Assembly (NCBI GenBank): GCA_910588225.1
Contig: CAJUQT010000020.1
Location: 12,129-61,369, forward strand
From: an uncultured Acetatifactor sp.
GTDB taxonomy: Bacteria; Bacillota; Clostridia; Lachnospirales; Lachnospiraceae
DNA: 49,241 bases
Direction: 5' to 3'
Of the stretch, positions 7,863 through 16,140 are shown piece by piece. A program made the position numbers and the translations under genes. The notes below the pieces were generated by a model that saw only the letters and a list, made by a program, of their open reading frames with translations, did no database searches and had not been told where the DNA came from. Every line of letters begins with the position of its first letter. Within the stretch, counting starts at the first letter, position 1.

Positions 7863-8165
7863 CATAGCTGTTCGGATAATTAAATGAACAGCTGCTGCAA
7901 TGAAAATGATATAAATGTCATTGACGTAGAAGAGGAATATTAAGGATATGGAGCTTTCAGAGAGCCGCCGGAAGGTGTGAGGCGGCAGCGAGATTTCCCC
8001 AACTGGCCTCGGAGTCCTTGCCTGAAGCGCATAAGAGCGTGAGTAGGGTGGAGCGGCTAATCCCGTTATCGATTAAAAGTGCACAGCCTTGGTACTGCCA
8101 GGCTGTGAATTAGAGTGGTACCACGGAATCAGGCCCTTTCGTCTCTAAAGCGAAAGGGCTTTTTT
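7863..8165 (+). promoter_or_regulatory. T-box riboswitch controlling leuS
   Basis: A 5' leader that senses uncharged tRNA and allows leuS expression when leucyl-tRNA is low. The T-box sequence AGAGTGGTACCACGG lies at 8112-8126; its TGGT pairs with the tRNA 3' end, and the T fits the A discriminator of leucine tRNA. The terminator is GCCCTTTCG (8133-8141) paired with CGAAAGGGC (8151-8159) followed by six T. Stem I carries the GAGAGCC...GGAAGGT...GAGGCGGC apical part near 7955-7986. The Leu codon CTC at 8008-8010, followed by a purine, is the best specifier candidate. The T-box and terminator are clear; the specifier assignment is inferred from position and the downstream gene. Confidence 0.92.
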
Positions 8166-8386
8166 GCTGCACGATGCCCGGCAGAATTTACGGACGCCAA
8201 AGCGGCCGGGAATTCTTCCTATGAGGGGTATTGTTCGGGAGGCAACGGAACCGTAATGTCACAAAGGTGCACGAGAGGAGTTTTCATGAGTGAACTTTCG
8301 AATGAGAATTTCTCTAATGAGAGGTGCACCGAAGAGACTTTACGCTTTAGAGCCGTCGCGCAGCGACTATATTCAGGAGGTAGATT
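8166..8386 (+). other. leuS post-terminator leader with small overlapping reading frame
   Basis: 221 bp between the T-box terminator and leuS. AGAGGAG at 8274-8280 precedes an ATG at 8286 that opens a 72-codon frame (MSELSNENFSNERC...) ending at 8504, inside leuS in another frame. GGTGCAC (8266-8272) pairs with GTGCACC (8324-8330), enclosing that start, and GAGAATTTCTC (8304-8314) is itself palindromic. I do not recognise the peptide. It may be a leader frame affecting leuS translation, an inserted intergenic repeat, or chance. Confidence 0.3.
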
Positions 8387-10798
8387 ATGGCAAAACCGTA
8401 CAACCATCATGAGGTGGAACAAAAGTGGCAGTCTGTCTGGGATGAAGAACATGCTTTCCGGACATCCGACGATTATTCCAGGCCCAAGTACTATGCGCTG
8501 GTAGAATTCCCCTATCCCTCCGGGCAGGGGCTGCATGTGGGACATCCCAGGCCTTATACGGCGCTGGATATTGTGGCCCGCAAGCGCAGAATGCAGGGAT
8601 ACAACGTGCTCTATCCCATGGGGTGGGATGCATTTGGACTTCCCACGGAGAACTATGCGATTAAGAATCACATTCATCCTAAAATTGTGACGAAAAACAA
8701 TGTGGAGCGTTTCAAGGGACAGCTCCATGCGCTGGGCTATTCCTTTGACTGGGAGAGAGAGATCAATACCACGGATCCGGAATACTATAAATGGACACAG
8801 TGGATTTTCCTGAAGCTGTTTAAGGCAGGTCTTGCATACAAGACGGAAATGCCCATTAACTGGTGTACCTCCTGCAAGGTAGGACTTGCAAATGAAGAGG
8901 TTGTGAACGGCGTCTGTGAGAGATGCGGCGCGGAAGTGGTCCGCAGGGTCAAGAGTCAGTGGATGCTGAAGATTACGGAATATGCGGATAAGCTTCTGCA
9001 GGGTCTCGACACAGTGGACTATATTGAAAGGGTCAAGGTTTCCCAGAAGAACTGGATCGGCAAGTCCCAGGGGGCGGAGGTTGACTTTACCATAACGGGA
9101 AAGGAAGAGAAGCTCCGCATTTACACCACAAGGCCGGACACGCTTTTCGGAGCCACCTATATGGTAGTGTCCCCGGAGCACCCTCTGATTGAGAAGTACC
9201 GGGATGAGATTCAGAATTACGATGCTCTGGCAGCATACAGAGAACAGGCAGCGAAGAAATCCGATTTTGAGCGCACAGAGCTGGCAAAGGATAAGACAGG
9301 TGTGCAGATTGACGGTCTCACGGCCACCAACCCTGTAAACGGCAGAGAGATCCCCATCTGGATATCCGATTATGTGCTTATGACCTATGGAACGGGAGCC
9401 ATCATGGCGGTTCCTGCCCATGACGACAGAGACTGGGATTTCGCGAAGAAATTCGGTCTTCCCATTATCGAGGTAGTGGCGGGGAGCTCTGTGAGTGTGC
9501 AGGAGGCGGTCTATACCGATGTGGAGACGGGAACCCTTGTGAATTCCGATTTCCTGGACGGATTGTCCGTGGCGGATGCCAAGAAGAAAATCATTGCCTG
9601 GCTGGAGGAAAAAGGTCTGGGAACCAGCAAGACCAATTTCAAGCTTCGGGACTGGGTATTTTCCAGACAGCGCTACTGGGGTGAGCCCATTCCCATTGTG
9701 AAGTGTGAGAAATGCGGCTTTGTCCCTCTGGACGAAAGTGAGCTTCCGCTGATGCTTCCCGAGGTGGAGTCTTACGAACCCACAGATAACGGCGATTCGC
9801 CGCTGGCTTCCATGACCCAATGGGTGAACACAACCTGTCCCTGCTGTGGAGGTCCCGGGAAGCGGGAGACGGATACTATGCCGCAGTGGGCAGGTTCCTC
9901 CTGGTATTTCCTTCGCTACACGGACCCGAAAAATGAGAAGGCGCTGGCAAGTAAAGAGGCGCTGGAATATTGGATGCCTGTGGACTGGTACAACGGCGGC
10001 ATGGAACATACCACGCTGCATCTGCTGTATTCCAGATTCTGGCACAGATTTCTCTATGATCAGAAGGCTGTGCCCTGTCCGGAGCCTTATCAGAAGAGAA
10101 CCAGTCATGGCATGATTCTGGGCTCCAACGGAGAGAAAATGTCCAAATCCAGAGGAAACGTGGTGAATCCGGACGATATCGTCAGAGAGTACGGAGCCGA
10201 CACACTGCGCACCTATGAGATGTTTATCGGTGCTTTTGACCTGAGCGCCGCCTGGAGTGAGGACGGGGTGAAGGGCTGCCGACGGTTCCTGGAGAGAGTC
10301 TGGAAGCTGCAGGATATGCTGGTGGAAGGGGATGAATACAGCGATGACCTGGAGACGAAGATGCATCAGACGATTAAGAAAGTATCCGGTGATTTCGAGA
10401 ATCTGAAATTCAATACCGCAATTGCCTCAATGATGTCTTTGATTAATGAATTTTATCGGAAAAATGCCGTTACCAGAGGAGAGTACAGAACGCTTCTGAC
10501 ACTGCTGAACCCGGTGGCGCCTCATATTACCGAGGAATTGTGGCAGACGGCAGGCTTTGACGGCAGAATTTACCAGACGACATGGCCTTCCTATGTGGAA
10601 GAAAAAACTGTGGAGAACATGGTGGAAATTGGTGTGCAGGTGAACGGTAAAATCAGAGTAACCATATCTGTGCCGAAAGATTCAGAGAAGGATGCGGTCC
10701 TTGCGGCGGCCAAAGAAGCGCTGGGAGATAAGCTGACGGGAAATATCGTGAAAGAAATCTATGTCCCGGGCAGAATTGTGAATATTGTAGCGAAGTAA
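8387..10798 (+). CDS. leuS: Leucyl-tRNA synthetase
   Basis: Class I aminoacyl-tRNA synthetase that charges leucine tRNA in the cytosol. The 803-residue protein has the HIGH-type motif HVGHP (residues 50-54) and KMSKS at 584-588. Zinc-finger-like cysteine pairs (CTSCKVG...CERCG and CEKCGF...CPCCGG) are present, together with the editing domain containing MAVPAHDDRD. Length is typical of bacterial LeuRS. The start ATG follows the ribosome site CAGGAGGTAGATT. It is monocistronic and controlled by the T-box leader at 7863-8165. It converges on a minus-strand pair with a shared terminator between. Confidence 0.97.
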   Translation: MAKPYNHHEVEQKWQSVWDEEHAFRTSDDYSRPKYYALVEFPYPSGQGLHVGHPRPYTALDIVARKRRMQGYNVLYPMGWDAFGLPTENYAIKNHIHPKIVTKNNVERFKGQLHALGYSFDWEREINTTDPEYYKWTQWIFLKLFKAGLAYKTEMPINWCTSCKVGLANEEVVNGVCERCGAEVVRRVKSQWMLKITEYADKLLQGLDTVDYIERVKVSQKNWIGKSQGAEVDFTITGKEEKLRIYTTRPDTLFGATYMVVSPEHPLIEKYRDEIQNYDALAAYREQAAKKSDFERTELAKDKTGVQIDGLTATNPVNGREIPIWISDYVLMTYGTGAIMAVPAHDDRDWDFAKKFGLPIIEVVAGSSVSVQEAVYTDVETGTLVNSDFLDGLSVADAKKKIIAWLEEKGLGTSKTNFKLRDWVFSRQRYWGEPIPIVKCEKCGFVPLDESELPLMLPEVESYEPTDNGDSPLASMTQWVNTTCPCCGGPGKRETDTMPQWAGSSWYFLRYTDPKNEKALASKEALEYWMPVDWYNGGMEHTTLHLLYSRFWHRFLYDQKAVPCPEPYQKRTSHGMILGSNGEKMSKSRGNVVNPDDIVREYGADTLRTYEMFIGAFDLSAAWSEDGVKGCRRFLERVWKLQDMLVEGDEYSDDLETKMHQTIKKVSGDFENLKFNTAIASMMSLINEFYRKNAVTRGEYRTLLTLLNPVAPHITEELWQTAGFDGRIYQTTWPSYVEEKTVENMVEIGVQVNGKIRVTISVPKDSEKDAVLAAAKEALGDKLTGNIVKEIYVPGRIVNIVAK

Positions 10799-10895
10799 TC
10801 TGCGGTAATTGCTGACAGGAATTCAGGCAGGTTATTTTAAAGGAACCCGACCGCTTTTCATGGATGGTGCTGCCAGATGCAAGAGAGGAGAGGGG

Positions 10896-10931
10896 AAGGA
10901 CAGGGGACCGGCTTATGGATCCCTTGTCCTT
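10896..10931. terminator. Bidirectional terminator after leuS
   Basis: AAGGACAGGGGA (10896-10907) pairs with TCCCTTGTCCTT (10920-10931), with one G-T wobble and a 12-nt loop. It lies in the 163-bp gap between leuS and the convergent small gene. T-rich flanks are short. Nothing else is seen in the gap. Confidence 0.65.
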
Positions 10932-10961
10932 TGTAAGCAAAGTGCGGCACAGCCGAAAAGG

Positions 10962-11276
10962 TTACTGATCTTTCTTAGAGGGCTCAGAGCCAGCGCCGGC
11001 GCTGCGGCTTTTTTCGAGAATTTTGTCAATCTGTTTTAACTCGTCACTGCTGCTGTGCTTTCGTATGGCCGCAATGGCAGCGTTCATTTCCTGGGGTGTA
11101 AAGGTCAGGTTTTCCTGTTTGGCTTTTTTCAGCATTGGCAGAGCAAAGGCCATCATTTCCTTCTGACTTTTTCCGTGTCCTTTTGCAAAAAGGTCTTCCA
11201 CAAATTTCAGCTTTTTCTCCGGAATGTCTTTTACAAGCGGATCTGTCATCCACACAGGTCTGGTTTCGTTTTCCAT
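10962..11276 (-). CDS. Conserved-looking small cytosolic protein, unknown family
   Basis: A 104-residue hydrophilic protein, second in a minus-strand pair. It has no signal peptide, membrane segment or cysteine motif. Visible features are the N-terminal TRPVWMTDPLVKDIP, an amphipathic Met-containing helix (KSQKEMMAFALPMLKKA), a second helix (TPQEMNAAIAAIRKH) and a charged Ser/Lys tail. The start at 11276 is chosen because AAAAAAGGAG lies 9 nt upstream; the frame stays open further upstream without a ribosome site. It is 64 bp downstream of the Met-rich gene and probably co-transcribed with it. I cannot assign a function. Confidence 0.65.
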   Translation of the reverse strand: MENETRPVWMTDPLVKDIPEKKLKFVEDLFAKGHGKSQKEMMAFALPMLKKAKQENLTFTPQEMNAAIAAIRKHSSSDELKQIDKILEKSRSAGAGSEPSKKDQ

Positions 11277-11340
11277 AATAACATGCTCCTTTTTTGATTT
11301 ACAATAGTATCTGAGTATCATTTAAGAAGAAAAGGATATG

Positions 11341-11823
11341 TCACTCCTCTTTGCCGAACATCTGGAACAGAGAGGATAAACCGGAATCAGACATTCCGGA
11401 GAACATATCCATTGGATTATCCATGTTCATTCCTTCAGGGAAAAGTTCCTGCATCATTTTTATCATATCCATCATTTCCTGCATTCTTTTGAAATTTGCC
11501 ATCATATTCTTCATGTTTTCTATTTTCGTGCGGTCTTCCTGACTGCTGAAAGGAATCAGCTCGTCAAGCAGCTTTAAGGTATCGTCATTGTCTCCCTGAA
11601 AAAAATCGGCGGATAACTGTTTTCCGTTTCCCAGAAGGCGGGTGTCCGAATGTCGGCGCAGGAACGTAAGCGTATACTGTAATTCCAGAAGCTTTATGTA
11701 GACTGCAAAGCCGCCCTGCTGTCCGGGAGCGAGCCAGGGGAGAAGTATTTTCAGCATTTGAATCCGGTTTGTGGTAAAGAGGGAATCAAACGCGGTTATT
11801 GTTTTGGACGCCTGTTCATCCAT
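11341..11823 (-). CDS. Met-rich helical protein, unknown family
   Basis: A 160-residue protein, first gene of a minus-strand pair. Residues about 100-150 are extremely Met-rich and amphipathic (ENMKNMMANFKRMQEMM, then more Met to FSGMSDSGL), and the C-terminus reads SSLFQMFGKEE. The N-terminal half looks helical (FDSLFTTNRIQMLKILLPWL). There is no signal peptide or clear transmembrane segment. The start ATG at 11823 has AAAGGAG 8 nt upstream; a GTG three codons earlier is less likely. The neighbours are a second unknown small protein downstream and a Cys-rich protein upstream, all on the minus strand. I do not recognise the family; membrane-surface association or a sporulation role is only a guess. 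Confidence 0.65.
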   Translation of the reverse strand: MDEQASKTITAFDSLFTTNRIQMLKILLPWLAPGQQGGFAVYIKLLELQYTLTFLRRHSDTRLLGNGKQLSADFFQGDNDDTLKLLDELIPFSSQEDRTKIENMKNMMANFKRMQEMMDMIKMMQELFPEGMNMDNPMDMFSGMSDSGLSSLFQMFGKEE

Positions 11824-11932
11824 GACACACACTCCTTTCCGGGGCGGGAATTGTTTCCCTTTCCATTCTATGTAGACAAGTCGGCAGTTATGTGCGCGGA
11901 GAACCGGATATATTTAATTGGTTAACAGTAGT

Positions 11933-11969
11933 GCAGGCCCCCGTGGGAAGAGGTCCCACAAGAGCCTGC
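11933..11969 (-). terminator. Hairpin downstream of the Cys-rich gene
   Basis: GCAGGC (11933-11938) and GTGGGA (11943-11948) pair with TCCCAC (11954-11959) and GCCTGC (11964-11969). The hairpin lies 12 bp after the stop of the minus-strand Cys-rich gene. There is no good T-run, so it may be a mRNA 3'-end stabiliser instead of a full terminator. Confidence 0.5.
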
Positions 11970-11980
11970 CGGGCTAATGC

Positions 11981-12307
11981 TTAATTGCAGCCACAGCCGC
12001 AGCCACAGTTGTTGTTGCCGCATCCGCAGTTGTTGTTGCCGCATCCGCATCCGCTGCCGAACATGCTGCCGCTGCCGCAGAAGCAGGAGAGCAGCAGGAT
12101 CCAGATGAGCCATTCGCATCCGCCGCCGTTGCTGCCGCCGAACAATCCGCCGTTGCCGCATCCGCAGCCACAGCTGTTGTTGTTACCGCCGCAGCAGAAC
12201 AGCAACAGGATAATCCAGATCCAGCTGCCGCATCCGTTATTGTTCTGGGGGGTTGCACATCCGCAGGAATCATTGCAGCCACAATTTGTAGCAGTTAAGT
12301 CACTCAT
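11981..12307 (-). CDS. Cys/Gly/Asn-rich small protein with two hydrophobic segments
   Basis: A 108-residue protein with about 21 cysteines, mostly in Cys-Gly dipeptide runs (GCGCG) separated by NNN blocks. Two similar hydrophobic segments, SWIWIILLLFCC (about residues 28-39) and EWLIWILLLSCFC (about 65-77), are each followed by a Gly/Cys-rich stretch, so the protein looks like an internal duplication. Similar small proteins in clostridia are often auto-labelled 'chorion class high-cysteine' proteins, a label with no functional support. The start has TTTGGAGG 8 nt upstream. It could be a membrane-inserted or spore/cell-surface structural or metal-binding protein; the sequence alone does not decide. 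Confidence 0.75.
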   Translation of the reverse strand: MSDLTATNCGCNDSCGCATPQNNNGCGSWIWIILLLFCCGGNNNSCGCGCGNGGLFGGSNGGGCEWLIWILLLSCFCGSGSMFGSGCGCGNNNCGCGNNNCGCGCGCN

Positions 12308-12444
12308 TTTTTTGCCTCCAAAGGTTTATTTATGGTTTATTGTATGCGGGGCTGCCTGTCAATGTTTCCTGGGGGACAGATGGAATTTTCACGGCAGGTA
12401 TTTTTAACGCTGCGGATAACCGACATGTCGTTATGTACTGTACT

Positions 12445-12476
12445 GCAGCAGTTCGGTGCCCTGTCTGAACTGTTGC
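12445..12476. repeat. 32-bp dispersed palindrome, copy B
   Basis: Arms GCAGCAGTTCGG and CTGAACTGTTGC around the loop TGCCCTGT. The two arm differences from copy A (A to G) still pair as G-T wobbles. The loop is the exact reverse complement of the copy D loop. It lies in the divergent gap between the Cys-rich gene and the sortase, 39 bp before the sortase promoter. Confidence 0.75.
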
Positions 12477-12514
12477 ATTGCCACTGTGTTACAGATTTTG
12501 GCTTTGAAAAAGTC

Positions 12515-12542
12515 TTGAAATAATCTTAGGATATAGTAAAAT
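12515..12542 (+). promoter_or_regulatory. Promoter for the sortase gene
   Basis: TTGAAA (12515-12520) and TAAAAT (12537-12542), 16-bp spacer. The -10 block TAGTAAAATAA (12535-12545) and the upstream TTGAAAAAGTCTTG stretch closely resemble the LRR-gene promoter at 15873-15900. Confidence 0.65.
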
Positions 12543-12570
12543 AAGAAAAGAAGTCGAAATTTTACAGGGA

Positions 12571-13845
12571 ATGAATATGGAAAAGAAGATTTACACACTG
12601 GAGGGCAGGCAGTTTCGTACGGAAAGCGATTATGCCAATGCTCGAAGAGATAAGGAAATCATAGATAAGCTGCGGAAAGAAACAGATTTCGGAGACAGAG
12701 GAGAGCTGACAGTTCTGCGGAAGAAGCTGAATGACGGCAAGTATAAGTTTCGGACACTTTTGGGACGGGACTTTCTGGACGAAGTGGAAGAACAGCTGAA
12801 GAAGATAGACATTGCGGAGGGCCGCAGGCGGCCGGTGCGGACAAGGCAGGAGACAGCGGGAGAAGAGGTACGGACAAAGGGAGAAGTAAAGGCTGACAGG
12901 AGTAATACGGATAGCCGGAGAATGCATGTAAATCCCGGCAGAGCAGGGAGACCGGAAGGGCAGACGGGCCGGGATACAGAGAAAAAGAAGAGCAGTCAGG
13001 CCGAAGAGAATGGGATTGCGGATGCCATTGTACAGGAGGAGCTGGAAAAGCTGGAAAAGCGCAGAAAACTGATTCTGGCACTGTGCAGTGTTGCGGCGGT
13101 CTGCTGTCTGGGGTATTTTGGCATTTATTCTTATTATATATACCGGACGGAGAGTGCGTATCAGAAACTCAGCGAAATGAAGGAAATGGCGGCATCTTCG
13201 GCAGAGGCCGTTACCCCCTCTTCGGAGGGACCTCTGTATACTCTGGACGGGGAAGCGAAAGAGAAAGAAGTGCTGGAAGAATATAAAAACCTGCTGTTGA
13301 AGAACAGAAAGCTGATTGGCTGGGTGAAAATCGACGGTACGTCCATAGATTATCCCGTGATGCAGACTGTGGATAATGAGTACTATCTGGACCATAACAT
13401 GAATCAGGAATATGATAAAAACGGTACTATTTTTATGGATAAAGACTGCGATGTACTGAAACCCAGCACGAATTACATTCTGTATGGGCATCATATGCGC
13501 AGCGGGAAGATGTTCGGACAGCTGGATAAATATAAGGATGAAGCCTTCTGTGAAGAGCATCCCTACATCAGCTTTGACACAATCTATGAGAAAGGAACCT
13601 ATGAGGTGATGTATGTATTCCGCTCCAAAGTGTACAAGGAGACGGAGATTGCGTTCAAATATTATCAGTTCATTGATGCAAACGGAGAACAGGAGTTTGA
13701 CTCCTACATGCAGGAGATGGCGGCACTGTCCCTGTATGATACCGGTGTGACGGCTGCCTACGGAGATCAGCTTCTGACGCTTTCCACCTGTGATTATCAG
13801 GAGACGGACGGGCGTTTTGTGGTGGTGGCGAAAAAGGTGGAGTAG
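12571..13845 (+). CDS. srtB: Class B sortase, membrane-anchored
   Basis: Transpeptidase that cleaves a C-terminal sorting motif in exported proteins and links them to the cell wall or to each other. Residues 1 to about 165 form an unusually long, highly charged cytoplasmic region. One membrane segment follows (about 168-192), then the extracellular sortase domain. Class B hallmarks are IGWVKIDGTSIDYPV, YGHHM with the catalytic His (307), LSTCDY with the catalytic Cys (407), and Arg 415 in DGRFVVVAKK. The ATG at 12571 follows CAGGGA; an in-frame ATG at 12577 is also possible. The large LRR protein at 16141 ends in a TPTTG-type tail and is the likely local substrate. Confidence 0.9.
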   Translation: MNMEKKIYTLEGRQFRTESDYANARRDKEIIDKLRKETDFGDRGELTVLRKKLNDGKYKFRTLLGRDFLDEVEEQLKKIDIAEGRRRPVRTRQETAGEEVRTKGEVKADRSNTDSRRMHVNPGRAGRPEGQTGRDTEKKKSSQAEENGIADAIVQEELEKLEKRRKLILALCSVAAVCCLGYFGIYSYYIYRTESAYQKLSEMKEMAASSAEAVTPSSEGPLYTLDGEAKEKEVLEEYKNLLLKNRKLIGWVKIDGTSIDYPVMQTVDNEYYLDHNMNQEYDKNGTIFMDKDCDVLKPSTNYILYGHHMRSGKMFGQLDKYKDEAFCEEHPYISFDTIYEKGTYEVMYVFRSKVYKETEIAFKYYQFIDANGEQEFDSYMQEMAALSLYDTGVTAAYGDQLLTLSTCDYQETDGRFVVVAKKVE

Positions 13846-13952
13846 TATCTTCTGTATGGTATCTGAAGTGGAAATTAATTTAGGGGGGCTATACACAGAA
13901 AATAATTTAGAATAAGAGCGTAATCCGGATGATATTCCAGAAAGGAGGCGCC

Positions 13953-15707
13953 ATGAACACAACAGCCAGAATGCCCATTGGCATTGAGAACTTTGAAGAC
14001 ATCCGTAGAAGAGGCTTTTACTATGTAGATAAAACAGCCCTGATAAAAGATCTCCTGGAGGGCTGGGGAGGCATAAACCTGTTTACACGTCCCAGAAGGT
14101 TCGGCAAATCCCTTAACATGAATATGCTGAAGTGTTTTTTCGAATACGGCTGTGATCCTCAGCTCTTTGCGGGGCTTGCCATTAGTGGGGAGACGCAGCT
14201 TTGTGCAGAACACATGGGAAAGTATCCGGTGATTTCCATTACTCTGAAGGATGTGAATGGCAATGATTACCAAACCGCTCTTGGAATGCTCCGTACCACC
14301 ATTGGAAAGGAAACCATGCGATTTCAGTTCCTATTGGACAGCGATGCACTTACCGCTCGTGAAAAGTCATCCTATGAGAAGTTGGTCAGCATTGATACCA
14401 CCAATGACCAATTCTTTAGTATGTCCAGGGAAGTGCTTGCTTCCAGCCTTCTGACCCTTTGTGAGCTCCTTTATAAGCATTATGGGCAGAAAGTAATTCT
14501 TTTGATTGACGAATATGATGTGCCGTTGGACAAGGCGCAGCATTTTGGTTATTATGACGAGATGGCAGGCTTGATTCGCAGCCTTTTCAGCCAGGCGCTG
14601 AAGAGCAACAACAGCCTGGCATTCGCCGTACTGACAGGCTGCCTGCGGGTTTCCAAAGAAAGTATCTTCACCGGACTGAATAACCTGAAGGTATATTCAA
14701 TTACGGATACACAGTCCGATGAAAGATTTGGCTTTACTCACAGCGAAATTCAGGGCATTGCAGAGAGATTCGAGTGTACCGACAAGCTTTATCTGATCAG
14801 GGAATGGTACGACGGATACCGTTTTGGCAATGCGGAGGTCTATTGCCCCTGGGATGTGATCAATTATATCTGCCTGCTGCGCTGGGAACCGGATGCGCTT
14901 CCCAGGCCCTTCTGGATCAATACCAGCGGGAATGACATCATCCGGAATTTCGTCCAGATGGCAAAAGCTGGCACAAGGAAGGAGCTGGAACGGCTGATTG
15001 ACGGAGAGACGATTTCGAAGAAAATCAACCAGGAGCTGACCTACCGGGATCTTTATACCTCCATTGATAACCTGTGGAGCATTTTTTTAGCCACCGGCTA
15101 TCTGACACAGCGAGGCAGCGAGGATGGGGAGACTTACCAGCTGGCGATACCGAATCGTGAGATACGGAAGATTTTCATTGATCAGATTTTGGAGTGGTTC
15201 CAGCAGGAAGCACGAAAGGATGCGACCACTCTGGATGCATTCTGTGATGCATTTGCCAATGGAGATGCGGAAGCGGTGGAGCGCCTGTTCAATGCATATC
15301 TCTCCAGAACAATCAGCATCCGGGATACAAATGTGCGTAAAAACAGGAAGGAAAATTTCTATCACGGTATCCTCCTGGGGCTGCTGAGCCACCGGGAAGA
15401 CTGGTACATCCGATCCAATGTGGAATCAGGCGACGGCTATAGCGATATTCTTGTGGAAATCGAGGAAAAGAGTATCGGTATCGTGATAGAAGTGAAATAC
15501 CCGGACAGCAGTATAAAATCTCAAGGAAATTTATCTCAAGGAGATTTATCTCCTTATGATACCCTGGAAAAAGGCTGTAAAGATGCCCTGGGGCAGATAG
15601 ACACAAAAAGTTATGAGGAAAAGCTGCGCCGGGATGGTCTGGAAATCATCTTGAAATATGGTATTGCCTGTAACAGGAAAAAATGTAGAGTTATGTTAAA
15701 AAAATGA
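13953..15707 (+). CDS. AAA-ATPase-like protein with C-terminal PD-(D/E)XK nuclease-like domain
   Basis: A 584-residue member of a family widespread in Lachnospiraceae and Bacteroidetes. The N-terminal ATPase part has PIGIENFEDIRRRGFYYVDKT and a P-loop-like RPRRFGKS (about residues 48-55), plus a Walker B-like VILLIDEYDVPLD (about 180-192). The C-terminal part has LVEIEEKSIGIVIEVKY, which fits a PD-(D/E)XK nuclease core. The biological role of the family is unproven; mobile-element or defence functions have been suggested. The start is set by AAAGGAGG 6 nt upstream. It lacks the N-terminal HTH seen in the deleted remnant at 2715. It sits between the sortase and the LRR gene without an obvious functional link. 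Confidence 0.8.
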   Translation: MNTTARMPIGIENFEDIRRRGFYYVDKTALIKDLLEGWGGINLFTRPRRFGKSLNMNMLKCFFEYGCDPQLFAGLAISGETQLCAEHMGKYPVISITLKDVNGNDYQTALGMLRTTIGKETMRFQFLLDSDALTAREKSSYEKLVSIDTTNDQFFSMSREVLASSLLTLCELLYKHYGQKVILLIDEYDVPLDKAQHFGYYDEMAGLIRSLFSQALKSNNSLAFAVLTGCLRVSKESIFTGLNNLKVYSITDTQSDERFGFTHSEIQGIAERFECTDKLYLIREWYDGYRFGNAEVYCPWDVINYICLLRWEPDALPRPFWINTSGNDIIRNFVQMAKAGTRKELERLIDGETISKKINQELTYRDLYTSIDNLWSIFLATGYLTQRGSEDGETYQLAIPNREIRKIFIDQILEWFQQEARKDATTLDAFCDAFANGDAEAVERLFNAYLSRTISIRDTNVRKNRKENFYHGILLGLLSHREDWYIRSNVESGDGYSDILVEIEEKSIGIVIEVKYPDSSIKSQGNLSQGDLSPYDTLEKGCKDALGQIDTKSYEEKLRRDGLEIILKYGIACNRKKCRVMLKK

Positions 15708-16140
15708 AGGAAAACGTATTGATAGAAGGTTCTTATTACGAAAGGCATCTTATCAGGGAGGTGAGGTGCCTACAGGGAACAGATGGATGCTGTGGTGCTG
15801 ACGATATATCACATGAGAAATCTGAAGCGGAAACCAGAGTTATGATGAATTTAGCATATCTTGTAAAAAGACTTGCAATTAATTCAATATGTAGTAAAAT
15901 AAAAGAAAGTGACAGGAAATAAAAACAGGAATCAAAAGCTAATATAAGGCAGGAAAGATGACGATACATATATAGAGTATTCTCTGATTAAGTGACAACA
16001 GAGAAGGCTGTGTGAATATTTTATAGAAGAATTTAAGGGGCAGACAGCAGGCAGAAGCGTGGAGACGACTTCTGATATTTTCGTCTGCGATTATCCGAAT
16101 ATCAGTATCAGAGCGAAAAGACCGCAAAGGAGTAACAGAG
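15708..16140 (+). promoter_or_regulatory. 433-bp leader region of the LRR gene with promoter
   Basis: The promoter is TTGCAA (15873-15878), a 16-bp spacer and TAAAAT (15895-15900). The -10 context TAGTAAAATAA matches two other promoters in the window. It would give a 5' leader of about 235 nt before the ATG at 16141. AAAGGAG lies at 16129-16135. An A/T-rich stretch and an AGAAG/CTTCT pair (near 16049-16069) are visible, but I match no known riboswitch. A 72-codon frame at 15704-15922 overlaps the promoter and is not taken as a gene. Confidence 0.5.

Noticed and set aside
7863..8165. Possible tRNA or other RNA gene upstream of leuS
   Set aside because: The folded elements are explained by a T-box leader (T-box sequence and terminator); no tRNA cloverleaf was found.
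8219..10366. A 715-codon open frame on the minus strand across leuS
   Set aside because: It is antisense to a full-length, motif-complete leuS, has no ribosome site and no recognisable domain; it arises from codon bias of the real gene.
12562..13962. A 466-codon minus-strand frame across the sortase
   Set aside because: Antisense to a complete class B sortase; no start signal and no family features.
15704..15922. A 72-codon frame overlapping the stop of the AAA-ATPase-like gene
   Set aside because: No ribosome site, no recognisable domain, and it contains the promoter of the LRR gene. It could be a relict of another gene, but nothing supports translation.
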